Positions 1 to 8,982 are shown, counted from the stretch's first letter. The stretch: 64,000 nt of DNA from Verrucomicrobiota bacterium (GCA_016716505.1 JADJWF010000003.1:372001-436000), one strand, 5' to 3'. Numbers and translations are program-made. The notes: generated by a model not told the origin, from the letters alone.

Positions 1-119
1 GCGGCGAAGCCGTGCTGCATCGCCACGGTCAGCAGCAACCGCTGGGGCCGTGCGCGTTCGTCGTCGGGCACGCCGACGTGGTACCAGACCTCGAGGTCCT
101 CGATGATGATCGTGTCCAC
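1..119 (-). CDS. folB: Dihydroneopterin aldolase FolB, N-terminal part (runs off the window)
   Basis: Only the first 39 codons lie inside the window. The chosen start is GTG at 119-117, giving V-D-T-I-I-I-E-D-L, then the segment EVWYHVGVPDDERARPQ, which is highly typical of the FolB N-terminus, followed by a beta-strand LLLTVAM. FolB cleaves 7,8-dihydroneopterin to 6-hydroxymethyl-dihydropterin and glycolaldehyde in cytoplasmic folate synthesis. It lies 44 bases downstream of the HAD-NUDIX gene on the same strand, so the two may be co-transcribed. There is no in-frame ATG near the start, so GTG is the best choice. The catalytic C-terminal half cannot be seen. Confidence 0.85.
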   Translation of the reverse strand, partial: MDTIIIEDLEVWYHVGVPDDERARPQRLLLTVAMQHGFA

Positions 120-163
120 GGGTGATGATGCGGGGTGCTTGCGCTGATGGCTGGCTTCGGCCG

Positions 164-1291
164 TCAAAGGCTCCTGGATCCGTCAGATTGGTTAGAGCCT
201 GGGCCGCCCGCCGCCGCCGGCGCGGCAGTCACCGCCTCGAGCAACCGGCGGGTGGGCGTATTGAGCGGCAGATGGATCGCTTCCGCCGGGGCCAGCCAGC
301 GGAACTCCTGCGCCTCCTCGTTGAGCGTGACCGCCGGTGCGCCCCGCACACGGCACGTGTAGTTGAGCAGGATGAAGTGTGCTTCCCGGAAAAACTCCGG
401 CGAGCGGATGCAATCCTGCACCAGCACGAACCGCACATCCTCCACCTCGAGCCCGGTTTCTTCCTTGAGCTCGCGCCGCAACGCGTCCTCGGCCGCTTCC
501 CCGTATTTGATCTTGCCGCCCGGAATGCCCCACCGGCCGGACCATTTGTCCGTCCGGACCATCAGGACCTCGCAGCGCTCGTTGAACACAAGGCCGCCCA
601 CGGTGGGCACCGGCGGTCCCAGCCGATGCGACCGGTCGGCGATTTCGATCGCCGTCGCGAAATCCAGCCGGGCTTCCTCCAGCAGGGACCGCAGCTCGCC
701 CAGATGCTCCACGATCAGGTCCGGCCCGCTGGCGCGCAGTTGATCCAGGCGGTTGTAGCCGGTGAGCACCGCGCACGAGCCGATTCCCCCGTGGCGGGCG
801 GTCTCCACGTCGTGCTCCATGTCGCCGATGAAGATTGTGTCCTCCGGTCCCAGGCGGTGCTGTTCGATCACGTCGTGAATCCGCTCCCGCTTGTCCCAGA
901 TCTCCACGTAGGGGTGATCGAGCAGCGCCCCGAGTCCGGTCACCCGGCTTTGCACGGCGTAGTGGTCCCGATGCACGCTGCTGAGGAGGAAGGTTCGCAG
1001 GCGTCGCTCACGGCAGAACTCGAGGAACTCCCGCGCGTAGGGCAACACCGTCACGAGATGCTGGGCGAGGCGAAACGAACCATGGAACCACTCTTCAAGC
1101 TGCTGCAACGGGACGTGGGGCACGTACCGGTCGTAGAACCGCTTGAACGGCAGGCAGAACTCGGCGCGGAACTGGTCCAGCGTCATCTCGGGCACGCCGG
1201 CGCGTCGAAACACCTCGTTGCTGGCCGCCAACACGGCGGGCAGGTCGTCCACGAGCGTCCCTGACCAGTCGAAGATTACGTTGCGGATCAC
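164..1291 (-). CDS. Two-domain HAD phosphatase - NUDIX hydrolase fusion
   Basis: The protein is about 375 residues. The start is taken as GTG 1291-1289 because the HAD motif begins immediately after it (VIRNVIFDWSGT), whereas upstream residues look like non-coding Arg/Ala-rich translation. HAD motifs seen: I, DWSGT at 8-12 (nucleophile D8, with S replacing the usual second Asp); II, LLSS near 104; III, K134; IV, GDMEHD near 156-161. A linker follows, then a NUDIX domain with the full box from about 259 to 281 (GKIKYGE, REL, EETGL). HAD domains of this type hydrolyse small phosphate esters; NUDIX domains hydrolyse nucleoside diphosphate-linked compounds. The fusion suggests sequential hydrolysis of a nucleotide-linked substrate, but that is inference. 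It sits upstream of folB, so an involvement in pterin precursor dephosphorylation is possible but unproven. Confidence 0.85.
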   Translation of the reverse strand: MIRNVIFDWSGTLVDDLPAVLAASNEVFRRAGVPEMTLDQFRAEFCLPFKRFYDRYVPHVPLQQLEEWFHGSFRLAQHLVTVLPYAREFLEFCRERRLRTFLLSSVHRDHYAVQSRVTGLGALLDHPYVEIWDKRERIHDVIEQHRLGPEDTIFIGDMEHDVETARHGGIGSCAVLTGYNRLDQLRASGPDLIVEHLGELRSLLEEARLDFATAIEIADRSHRLGPPVPTVGGLVFNERCEVLMVRTDKWSGRWGIPGGKIKYGEAAEDALRRELKEETGLEVEDVRFVLVQDCIRSPEFFREAHFILLNYTCRVRGAPAVTLNEEAQEFRWLAPAEAIHLPLNTPTRRLLEAVTAAPAAAGGPGSNQSDGSRSL

Positions 1292-1410
1292 GGTTGGGAG
1301 GGTAGATGCCGCGGAGACTGATGCAAATGCGGGCAGCATGGTGCGCGGGGCCGTGGCGCTGCGCCTTTCCGCTTGGCACCCCCCGAACCCCGGCCACACT
1401 CGCCCCGCTC

Positions 1411-2400
1411 ATGCACACGGATTTGCAGCCGCTTCAGGACACCATCGCCAGTCATCAGCCGCGACTCGAGGCCTTGCGCGCCGAAATGGCCCGTAACATC
1501 GTGGGCCAGCACGCGTTGATCGAGCGCTTGCTGGTCGGCCTGCTCGCCAACGGCCACGTGTTGCTCGAAGGCGTGCCCGGACTGGCCAAGACGGCGACCG
1601 TGAACGCGCTCGCCCAGTGCCTGCACCTGAAGTTCGCGCGGGTCCAGTTCACACCGGACCTGCTGCCCGGGGACCTCGTGGGCAACCTCGTCTTCAATCC
1701 CCGCGACAACTCCTATCACACGCGCAAGGGCCCGATCTTCGCCAACCTCGTCCTCGCGGACGAAATCAACCGCGCGCCCGCCAAGGTCCAGAGCGCGTTG
1801 CTCGAGGCGATGCAGGAGCGCCAGGTGACCATCGGTGAAGAAAGCTTCCCGTTACCGGCGCCGTTTCTGGTGCTGGCCACGATGAATCCGATCGAACAAG
1901 AGGGAACCTACTCGCTGCCCGAGGCCCAGGTGGACCGGTTCATGCTCAAAGTCGTTGTCACCTACCCCAGCGAAACCGAGGAGCGGCAGATCATGGCCCT
2001 CATGGCGAAGACGGCTGCCCGCCCGCCCCTTGCGGCGGTGCTCCACCCGGAAGACATCCTCGCCATGCGCGCCCTCGTGGACCAGGTGTTCGTGGACGAG
2101 TCGGTGTCCGATTACATCGTCCGGCTGGTCTTCACCACGCGCGACCCTTCGCAACTGGCGCCGAAGATGAAGCCCTTCATCCGGTTCGGCGGCTCGCCGC
2201 GTGCGTCCATCAACCTGGCGCTTGCCGCCAAGGCCCTCGCCTTCCTGCGCGGCCGCCCTCACGTCACGCCGCTCGATGTGAAGACAATCGCGCCGGACGT
2301 GCTCCGCCATCGCGTGCTGACGACCTTCGAGGCGGACGCGGACAATGTGACCGCCGAGCAGATCGTCGCCCACATCCTCGCCGAAGTGTCCGTGCCGTGA
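1411..2400 (+). CDS. MoxR-family AAA+ ATPase
   Basis: The protein has 329 residues. It has Walker A GVPGLAKT at 54-61, Walker B LVLADE at 113-118 followed by the family-typical INRAPAKVQSALLEAM, and the sensor region MNPIEQEGTYSLPEAQVDRF. MoxR ATPases act as chaperone-like ATPases that activate or insert cofactors into partner vWA proteins. The ATG at 1411 is chosen over an upstream in-frame ATG at 1306 because the added residues are unlike the family. Its stop overlaps the GTG of the DUF58 gene by four bases, so this is the first gene of a translationally coupled Bat-type operon. It is divergent from the HAD-NUDIX gene across about 120 bases, which must hold both promoters. Confidence 0.95.
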   Translation: MHTDLQPLQDTIASHQPRLEALRAEMARNIVGQHALIERLLVGLLANGHVLLEGVPGLAKTATVNALAQCLHLKFARVQFTPDLLPGDLVGNLVFNPRDNSYHTRKGPIFANLVLADEINRAPAKVQSALLEAMQERQVTIGEESFPLPAPFLVLATMNPIEQEGTYSLPEAQVDRFMLKVVVTYPSETEERQIMALMAKTAARPPLAAVLHPEDILAMRALVDQVFVDESVSDYIVRLVFTTRDPSQLAPKMKPFIRFGGSPRASINLALAAKALAFLRGRPHVTPLDVKTIAPDVLRHRVLTTFEADADNVTAEQIVAHILAEVSVP

Positions 2401-3299
2401 TCGGGAATCCCACCACCCCCGCCGACCTGCTGCGCCGGGTCCGCCTGATCGAGCTGCGGGCGCGGCGCCTGGTGGAAGATTTGCTGGCCGGTCCTTACCG
2501 GTCGGTGTTCCGTGGCCGCGGGCTGGAGTTCGAAGACATTCGTGAATACCAACCGGGGGATGACGTTCGGTCCATTGACTGGCACACCACCGCCCGCACC
2601 GGCACGGTTCAAATCAAGCAGAACGTCGAGGAGCGATGCCTGACCTGTCTGCTCGCCGTGGATGTGAGCGCTTCCGGCGACCTTGGCTCCGGCCCGCAGA
2701 GCAAACGCGAACTGGCGGCCGAACTCGCGGCAGTGCTTGCCCTGAGCGCCGTCTTCAACAACGACCGGGTGGGCCTGCTCCTGTTCACCGACACCGTCGA
2801 GCGCTACCTTCCGCCCCGGACCGGCCGGCGCCAGGCCCTGGCGATCGTCGCCGCGATCCTGAATCACCGGGCCCGTTCGCCCCGCACCTCGGTTCGCCGG
2901 GCCCTCGACACGGTGGGCAACGTGCTCCGCCACCGCGCCACCGTTTTCCTGCTCTCCGATTTCCTCGACGCCGGCTTCGAGCGGGCGCTGCGACTCGCGG
3001 GCCGGCGGCATGACGTCGTCGCGGTGCCCATTCGCGATCGCATCGAGACCCGCCTGCCGGAGGTCGGGTGGCTCGTCTGCGAGGACGCGGAAACGGGAGA
3101 AGTGCTGGAGCTCAACACCAGCGACCCGGCCGTGCGTCACGCGCTGGAACTCGAACGTGTCCGCCGTCAAGCGATGCTCGCGGAAGCCTTTCGGCAGGCA
3201 GGCGTGGGCGCCGTCCGCTGTGAAACCGGCCAGCCGTACCAGCGCGCGCTGCTGCAGTTCTTCGAGCAACGGCAACGGTGCGGTCCGCCGCCACGATGA
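2397..3299 (+). CDS. DUF58 (vWA-like) protein of the MoxR/Bat operon
   Basis: The protein has 300 residues. The signature DIREYQPGDDVRSIDWHTTA lies near 46-65, and a vWA-like core follows with LLAVDVSAS near 82-90 as a degenerate MIDAS-type motif. DUF58 proteins are standard partners of MoxR ATPases. No membrane segment is evident, so it is probably cytoplasmic. The GTG start lies in a GTGA overlap with the moxR stop codon, and the end overlaps the next start (ATGA), indicating coupled translation. The family is certain; the molecular substrate is unknown. Confidence 0.92.
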   Translation: MIGNPTTPADLLRRVRLIELRARRLVEDLLAGPYRSVFRGRGLEFEDIREYQPGDDVRSIDWHTTARTGTVQIKQNVEERCLTCLLAVDVSASGDLGSGPQSKRELAAELAAVLALSAVFNNDRVGLLLFTDTVERYLPPRTGRRQALAIVAAILNHRARSPRTSVRRALDTVGNVLRHRATVFLLSDFLDAGFERALRLAGRRHDVVAVPIRDRIETRLPEVGWLVCEDAETGEVLELNTSDPAVRHALELERVRRQAMLAEAFRQAGVGAVRCETGQPYQRALLQFFEQRQRCGPPPR

Positions 3300-3829
3300 T
3301 CGAAACCAACCTCATCGAGGACCTGCGGCCGCTCCATCCCCCGGACCACGGTTGGGTCTGGGTGCCGCTGGCGCTCGCCGCGCTGGTGCTCGGGGCGCTC
3401 GCGTGGCAGCGATTCGGGAAACGGCGCGCCGCCCCGGCGGTGTCCGCGCCCGCCGATCCGAGCTCGTTCTGGCAGGTCGCCCTGGCGGAGCTGGAGCGAC
3501 TGGAGCCGCTCCTGCGACCCGAGCGCTCGCGCGAGTACGGCCTAAAATCCACAGACGTCCTGCGGCGGTTCATCGAGTCCCGGTACGGGCTGCGGGCGCC
3601 TACGCTCGCCACCGAGGAATTCCTCTCCGTCGCGGCACACTCCCCTGCCCTGCCCCTCGCCCATCGCGAGAGCCTCGGTCGTTTCCTGGCGCTGGGCGAC
3701 TTGTTCAAGTTTGGGCGCTACGTCGCCAGCGCCGAAGAGCTGCGCCGGCTGCACGCCACTGCCGTGGATTTCCTCATGGCCTCGCGTCCGCCGGCAGCCC
3801 CCGATCCCGCGGAAGGAGGCCCGACATGA
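3296..3829 (+). CDS. DUF4381-type single-pass membrane protein of the Bat operon
   Basis: The protein has 177 residues, starting at the ATG of an ATGA overlap. The N-terminus carries ETNLIEDLRPLHPPD, then one hydrophobic helix from about 19 to 37 (VWVPLALAALVLGALAW), then a charged cytoplasmic helical domain with ALAELERLEPLL and the strongly helical FKFGRYVASAEEL. Size, topology and position between the DUF58 and BatA genes match DUF4381 proteins. The family has no known enzymatic role; it probably scaffolds the MoxR-vWA complex at the membrane. Confidence 0.85.
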   Translation: MIETNLIEDLRPLHPPDHGWVWVPLALAALVLGALAWQRFGKRRAAPAVSAPADPSSFWQVALAELERLEPLLRPERSREYGLKSTDVLRRFIESRYGLRAPTLATEEFLSVAAHSPALPLAHRESLGRFLALGDLFKFGRYVASAEELRRLHATAVDFLMASRPPAAPDPAEGGPT

Positions 3830-4779
3830 TCGCCACGGTGCGATTCGAGTCCCCTTGGTGGCTGGCGGCCCTCCTGGTGGTGGCGCTGCTGGCGTGGTCG
3901 CGCGGCCGGCCCGGCCAACGTGCCGCGCTCCTCTTCAGTTCCTCGACGCTGCTCGGCGCCGGGGTTCGCGCCGTTGCCCATCGGCCCGGCCGCTGGCTGG
4001 CGGGGCTGCGAATCCTTGCCCTGACCCTGCTGGTCTTCGCCCTCGCGCGCCCTCAAAGCGAAAAGGCGGAACTGCGCGAGGATCGCCGGGGGATCAACAT
4101 CATGCTGGCGCTGGACTTCTCGGGCACCATGCGGACGCGGGACTTCCTGCTCGATGGTCGGAAGGTTACGCGGACGCACGGCATGAAGCTGATTTCCGCC
4201 GAGTTCATCCGCGCCCGTCCCAACGATCGGGTGGGCGTGGTGTCGTTCGATCGCGACGCGTGGCTCGCCAGCCCCCTCACCTTGGACCACGAGTGGCTGC
4301 TGGAGCGTCTTGCCCTCGAAACCAACGGCACCGGCACGGCCGTCGGGTCGGCACTGGCGGTGGCCGCCCAACATCTGCAACAGCACACGAACGAAACGCG
4401 CGTCATCGTGCTCATGACCGACGCGGAGAACATCAGCGCCGGGCCGGATCCGGAACTGGTGGCCGAGGCGTTGCGCTCCTTGGGCATCCGCATCCACTGC
4501 GTCCAAATCCTCAGCCCCGGCCAGGGCAATCCCGGCAACGACCTGGGCGACTTGTTCACCCACGTCGCCGCACGGACGGGCGGCGAGTTCTTCCGCGTGC
4601 GCACCGGGGCCGATCTGCGGGCGGTCTATGCCGCGATTGATCGCTTGGAGAAGCAGAAACTGAGCGACACTCGCCAAAAAGCCTGGCGGGAGTTGTTTCC
4701 GTGGCTGGCGATTCCCGCCTTGGGTCTGTTGCTGGCCGAACAGATCCTCGGCCATACCCGCTGGAGGCGCCTGCCGTGA
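3826..4779 (+). CDS. BatA-like membrane-anchored vWA protein
   Basis: The protein has 317 residues and starts at the ATG of an ATGA overlap, with a good Shine-Dalgarno stretch (GGAAGGAGG) just upstream. Predicted membrane segments lie at about 12-24, 59-74 and near the C-terminus (LFPWLAIPALGLLL). Between them is a vWA domain with MIDAS-like DFSGT at 97-101 (T instead of the usual final S), TGTAVGSAL near 169-177, and LMTDAEN with D199. It resembles BatA of aerotolerance (Bat) operons, where membrane vWA proteins work with MoxR and TPR partners in stress tolerance. The substrate is unknown. Confidence 0.9.
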   Translation: MIATVRFESPWWLAALLVVALLAWSRGRPGQRAALLFSSSTLLGAGVRAVAHRPGRWLAGLRILALTLLVFALARPQSEKAELREDRRGINIMLALDFSGTMRTRDFLLDGRKVTRTHGMKLISAEFIRARPNDRVGVVSFDRDAWLASPLTLDHEWLLERLALETNGTGTAVGSALAVAAQHLQQHTNETRVIVLMTDAENISAGPDPELVAEALRSLGIRIHCVQILSPGQGNPGNDLGDLFTHVAARTGGEFFRVRTGADLRAVYAAIDRLEKQKLSDTRQKAWRELFPWLAIPALGLLLAEQILGHTRWRRLP

Positions 4780-5819
4780 AGTTCGCTGCCCTCCCCTGGC
4801 TCGTCGCTACGCCGTTGCTGTTGCTCGGCTTGCTCACCCTTTGGGTTTGGAGCGCCCACCGCGGGCGGCAAACCCTCCGGGCGATGGTCGCCTCGCCGCT
4901 CCGCGAGCAACTCCTTCGGTCGGTAAGCCGGGCACGGCGGCGATGGAAGCTCGCCTTGGTGCTGGTCGCAGTGACGGCGCTGGCCTTGGCCCTGGCGCGA
5001 CCCGGCTGGGGACGCAACGTCATCGAGATCGAGCGGACGGGCGTGGACCTGATCATCGCGCTGGACGTGTCCCGCTCGATGCTGGCCGCCGATGCCGACC
5101 ACACCAATCGCCTCACCGTCGCCCGCACGGCCATTGGCCGGCTGGTGGACCAGTTGGGCGGCGACCGGGTGGGCTTGGTGGTCTTCGCGGGCGAAGCCTA
5201 CCTGGCGGCGCCGCTGACCCGCGATCACACCGCCTTCCGCCGCGCTCTGGCCGCAGCGGATCCCGACGCCGTCTCCGAGCCCGGCAGCAACCTGGGCGCG
5301 GCGATCAAGCTGGCACGCGAGGGTTTCGACCGCGCCAGTCAGGGCCCGCGAGCGCTGTTGATCGTGAGCGATGGCGAGCAGCTTCAAGGGGACGCCTTGG
5401 AGGCGGCCCGGCTGGCCTGGCGCGACGGGATCCGTGTCCACACAGCCGGCGTGGGCTCGGCCGTCGGCGCCCGGGTACCGCGCCGCACTTACGCGGGTGG
5501 CGGCTTTACGCGGAATGCGCAGGGCCGGGAGGTTGTATCCCGGCGCGATGACCAACGGCTGCAACGCATCAGCACCGCCGGCGGCGGCGCCTACACGCGC
5601 CTCGAACGACGCGACTCGGCGGCACTGGTCGAGTGGTTTCAACGCGCGGCGGCGGCCTTGCCGCGCGTCGCCGAACGGCGCACCGTGGACGAGCCTCGTG
5701 AACGTTTTCAGTGGCCGCTGGCCGTGGCCTTCGCTTTGCTCTGCGCTGATTGGCTCTTGAACGACCGGCGGCGGATGAAGACGCCGCACCTCTCAACGAC
5801 CGTTGCCAGACAATCGTGA
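4776..5819 (+). CDS. BatB-like membrane-anchored vWA protein
   Basis: The protein has 347 residues. The GTG start lies in a GTGA overlap with the batA-like stop. There are two N-terminal hydrophobic segments (about 7-25 and 58-74), then a vWA domain with a canonical DVSRS MIDAS at 97-101, GSNLGAAI, and VSDGEQ. A final hydrophobic segment sits near the C-terminus. It pairs with the preceding BatA-like protein, and unlike that protein it has an intact DxSxS. It is expected to form part of a periplasm-facing Bat complex. Confidence 0.9.
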   Translation: MKFAALPWLVATPLLLLGLLTLWVWSAHRGRQTLRAMVASPLREQLLRSVSRARRRWKLALVLVAVTALALALARPGWGRNVIEIERTGVDLIIALDVSRSMLAADADHTNRLTVARTAIGRLVDQLGGDRVGLVVFAGEAYLAAPLTRDHTAFRRALAAADPDAVSEPGSNLGAAIKLAREGFDRASQGPRALLIVSDGEQLQGDALEAARLAWRDGIRVHTAGVGSAVGARVPRRTYAGGGFTRNAQGREVVSRRDDQRLQRISTAGGGAYTRLERRDSAALVEWFQRAAAALPRVAERRTVDEPRERFQWPLAVAFALLCADWLLNDRRRMKTPHLSTTVARQS

Positions 5820-5829
5820 AGGCGAAGGC

Positions 5830-7422
5830 GTGAAGAAGACCGCTTCAGACCGTAAGATGCCCGGCTCACGCCGCGAGGGCGATGCCGGGCGGCTGCGCTT
5901 CGCCACTCTGATGGTGGCGCTCGCGCTGTGGCTGCCAGCCGTCCAGAGCGCCGACCCACCGCCGGATCCGTGGGCAGCGTATAACGCGGGGGTCGCCGCG
6001 TACGCCCGGAAGGATTACACGAACGCCCTGCAGCGTTGGGAGGATCTGTCGCTCCAGCGTCTCCCGCGCGGACTTCGTGGACCCGTCTGGTTCCAACTCG
6101 GCAACACCCAGTTCCGCCTCGGCGAACCACTCGAACCGGCCGCGCCGGACGACGCGGCAGAATGGTGGCGGCGCAGTCGCGAAGCGTTCCGTGCCGCGCT
6201 GGTGGAAAAGCCGCGCGATGCCGCCGCGCGCCACAATCTCACCCTGGTCGAGCGCCGCCTGAGCCGGCTGCTGCACCGGCTCGGCAGGGAGGCGCTGGAC
6301 GCGGCGGACGGCAAGCCGGTCAGCGACGCCATCGAACTCCTCCGCGACAGCACGCAGCTCTTGCACGAAGCGTCTGAGGTGGCGCCTGCCGACGTCGAGA
6401 TTCGTTCAGACTTCGACCGTGCCGTGCTTCGACTGCAGCAAGCTCTGATTGAACGCGCCGCGCTGGCGGAACGCCGTGGTGACGAGTCAGCGCAGCAGAA
6501 CAACGCGTGGGCCGACCGCGCTGCGGAACGCGAATATCGCGCCGCCCTCGAGGACTTGGACGCCGTGGCCCCGGCGCGCCCGTTTTCTGATCCCAGCGAA
6601 CTTCGATCTGCGCCCTCGTCGGAGCCCCCCAGCCCATCCGCTATCGCACAGGAGGCGGGCGACCGCGTCGCCCGCAAGCTGGCGGACTTGCTGACGCGGG
6701 TCGGTCAGCGTGAGCAGCGTGAGGGGACCCAATTGTCCGAGTGGAATCCCGACGAGGCGCTGGATGTCTTTGAGGCTGCGCTGCGGCGGTTCACCGACGC
6801 GCTGGAGCTTCAGGCCGAACACGCCGCCGCGGCACAGGGCGCCCGGGAGGTCCGCGCGGCGATGGAAAAGTTGCTCGTACAGGAGGGGCAGTCGCACCTG
6901 CGGGAAGGCAGGGAACAACTGGCCCGGCAGATTCCCGCGGCCGCGCGGTCCCTGGAGACCGCGCTCAGCCGCTTTGAGGAGGCGCTGGCGATTCGTCCCA
7001 CGAGCGTCCCGGCGCAGAACGGCGCCGACGAGGCCAGAAGCTTGCTGCCCGCGGCGCTCGCGCTCGTCGGTCGAACCGAACTGCAGGCGGGCGATCGCGC
7101 CGAAGCCCATTCACCCACCGCCGCTCTCGGCCACTATCAACAGGCGGAAAACGATTTTCAGCAGGCGCTCGAGCTGGCTCCGTCCCAGCCGGCGGCGCGC
7201 GAGGGGCTGGCGGAGGTCCAGCCCAAGCTGGCGCGCTTGCGGGAACGCATCGCCCAAGACGCCGCGATGGCCGCCCAACGGCTCGCCCAAAACCGCCCTT
7301 CGCCCACACTCGACTCGCTGCTCGGCGAGGTGCAGGAACGCGAGCGACCACGAAACGATGACCGCCAGCGGCAGTCCGGACGCAAAAACCTGGGCACGCG
7401 TCGAACCACGCTCGACTGGTGA
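5830..7422 (+). CDS. Secreted TPR-rich protein closing the Bat operon (BatC/BatE-like)
   Basis: The protein has about 530 residues. The GTG at 5830 is preferred because a GAAGG ribosome-binding stretch lies 7 bases upstream; a TTG at 5803 and an ATG at 5857 are alternatives. A signal peptide or membrane anchor precedes the cleavage-like AVQSA, followed by TPR-like pairs (AYNAGVAAYARKDYTNALQRW; FQLGNTQF) and further Ala/Leu-rich helical repeats to the end, including GHYQQAENDFQQALELAP. TPR partners are usual in Bat operons. The C-terminal 60 residues are low-complexity and charged. No BatD homologue is found next to it. Confidence 0.8.
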   Translation: MKKTASDRKMPGSRREGDAGRLRFATLMVALALWLPAVQSADPPPDPWAAYNAGVAAYARKDYTNALQRWEDLSLQRLPRGLRGPVWFQLGNTQFRLGEPLEPAAPDDAAEWWRRSREAFRAALVEKPRDAAARHNLTLVERRLSRLLHRLGREALDAADGKPVSDAIELLRDSTQLLHEASEVAPADVEIRSDFDRAVLRLQQALIERAALAERRGDESAQQNNAWADRAAEREYRAALEDLDAVAPARPFSDPSELRSAPSSEPPSPSAIAQEAGDRVARKLADLLTRVGQREQREGTQLSEWNPDEALDVFEAALRRFTDALELQAEHAAAAQGAREVRAAMEKLLVQEGQSHLREGREQLARQIPAAARSLETALSRFEEALAIRPTSVPAQNGADEARSLLPAALALVGRTELQAGDRAEAHSPTAALGHYQQAENDFQQALELAPSQPAAREGLAEVQPKLARLRERIAQDAAMAAQRLAQNRPSPTLDSLLGEVQERERPRNDDRQRQSGRKNLGTRRTTLDW

Positions 7423-7469
7423 GCCGATTCGCGGTTGACGCTGCCGCGCTCACCCGGTAGCCCTGCCGT

Positions 7470-8396
7470 ATGAATCTGCCCGTCCTCGTTCGCTGGTGTC
7501 CCCTGGCGCTGCTTGTCCTCCTGTTCGTGGCCGCAGCCGACCTTCAGGGCGACGTGATTGGCCCCATCCGGCTCTGGCCGGGGGAGGCACCCGGCGACAC
7601 CGGCGCGCTGGGCGAGGAGAAAGACACCACCAAGCCGACGGACAACTTGGTCGCGGGCCGACGCGTGATTCGTTTGGGCAATGTCAGCCAGCCAACCATC
7701 ACGCTGTACCGGCCTCCGGCGGCAAAGGATACCGGGGCAGCGGTCCTCGTCTGCCCGGGCGGCGGCTACCACATCCTCGCTTGGGACTTGGAGGGCACCG
7801 AGGTGTGCGAGTGGCTCAACTCCATTGGCGTCACGGCCGCCCTGCTCAAGTACCGCGTGCCGAAACGGGAGGGACGCGACGCCCACGCCGCCCCGCTCCA
7901 GGACGCCCAGCGGGCGCTTGGCCTGCTTCGTCATCGGGCGGCCGAATTTGGCGTGGATTCGCGGCGTCTCGGTGTGATGGGTTTCTCGGCGGGGGCCCAC
8001 CTGTCCGCCGCGCTCAGCACCAATTATCGCGAGCGCACCTACGCGATTGTGGACGAGGCCGATGCCGCCAGTTGCCGCCCGGATTTCGTCGCCTTGATTT
8101 ACCCGGCCTACCTCACGCTCAAGGACGAGGCTGACAAGTTGAATCCGAACCTTCCGATTACCACCAACACGCCGCCCACGTTCATCACCATCACACAGGA
8201 CGACCCGGTGCGCGCGGAGAACGCGCTGTTTTACGCGCTCTACCTCAAACAAGCGAACGTCCCTGTGGAACTGCACCTCTATCCAGTGGGTGGCCACGGG
8301 TACGGCCTGCGGCGAACTGAGCAAACCGTGACCGCGTGGCCCGATCGGATGGCCGACTGGATGCGCGCCAACGGGTGGTTGAAGCGGGACCGGTAG
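7470..8396 (+). CDS. Secreted alpha/beta-hydrolase, acetyl-xylan-esterase-like carbohydrate esterase
   Basis: The protein has 308 residues with a clear signal peptide (LALLVLLFVAAADLQG). The oxyanion-hole motif CPGGGYH lies near 94-100, the nucleophile elbow GFSAG places the catalytic Ser at 173, and the terminal GGHGYG supplies the His at 276. The opening DVIGPIRLWPGEAPGD is common to secreted esterases of carbohydrate-degrading bacteria. It probably deacetylates plant or algal polysaccharide in the periplasm, in keeping with the GH16, GH78 and beta-helix genes nearby. It starts 47 bases after the Bat operon and may read through from it. Confidence 0.85.
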   Translation: MNLPVLVRWCPLALLVLLFVAAADLQGDVIGPIRLWPGEAPGDTGALGEEKDTTKPTDNLVAGRRVIRLGNVSQPTITLYRPPAAKDTGAAVLVCPGGGYHILAWDLEGTEVCEWLNSIGVTAALLKYRVPKREGRDAHAAPLQDAQRALGLLRHRAAEFGVDSRRLGVMGFSAGAHLSAALSTNYRERTYAIVDEADAASCRPDFVALIYPAYLTLKDEADKLNPNLPITTNTPPTFITITQDDPVRAENALFYALYLKQANVPVELHLYPVGGHGYGLRRTEQTVTAWPDRMADWMRANGWLKRDR

Positions 8397-8455
8397 TCAC
8401 CCTCTCGTCTCGAGGAAGTCGGGAAGAAACCGGCCCAGCGGGCGCACTCGGCGCC

Positions 8456-8982
8456 TCACCCGCCCCGCCGTTCGTGATGCACGTACGCGGCCGAGAAACG
8501 GGTCCGCGGTTCCTTGACCTCGCCCGGCCAGCCGACCGCGACGGCGGCTACCGGAATGACGTGGGCCGGCAACCCGAGGATTCGGCTCACCGCCGCCACC
8601 CGGCCTTCGCGTGGGTGGATCCCCAGCCAGCAGGAGCCGAGGCCCAGCGCCGTCGCGGCGAGCAGCAGATTCTCGATTGCCGCCGCGCCGTCCTGAAGCA
8701 GGTAGCTCAGTTGCCGGTCGTGCGCCGCGTCGAGGTCGCCGCCAACCACGATGCCCACCGGCGCCGCCAGGAGCATCTGCCCGTGGGGCAGCGCGTCGGC
8801 GAGGGCGTCGCGCGTCGTCGGCGATCTCACCACCACGAATCCTTGGCCACGGCCGACGGCGCCGCCATCGCCGCCGCAAGCATCCGCTGCACCAATTCGT
8901 CGCTCACCGCCCCGGGCCGGTACTCGCGGATGCTGCGCCGCGATTCAATCAGTCGCAGCAGGGATTCGCCTTCGCCACCCAT
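8456..8982 (-). pseudogene. Nitroreductase family protein, disrupted by a frameshift
   Basis: The N-terminal part starts at ATG 8982 and reads LLRLIESRRSIREYRPGAV and AAPSAVAKD, the typical nitroreductase FMN-binding start, then stops at 8827. The C-terminal part continues in another frame as FVVVRSP, then PVGIVVGGDL, LGSCWLGIHP and the end at 8456. Family alignment needs about three residues such as S-W-R before FVVV. Restoring 10 bases between two TTCGTGG copies gives AKDSWRFVVV and a single frame. The break is at about 8837-8843. If intact it would be a roughly 178-residue FMN-dependent NAD(P)H oxidoreductase. It lies 8 bases downstream of GH16 on the same strand. It may be a true pseudogene or an assembly collapse. 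Confidence 0.85.

Noticed and set aside
8397..8879. Alternative minus-strand frame (160 codons) over the nitroreductase
   Set aside because: Arg-rich and without nitroreductase motifs, which sit in the other two frames.
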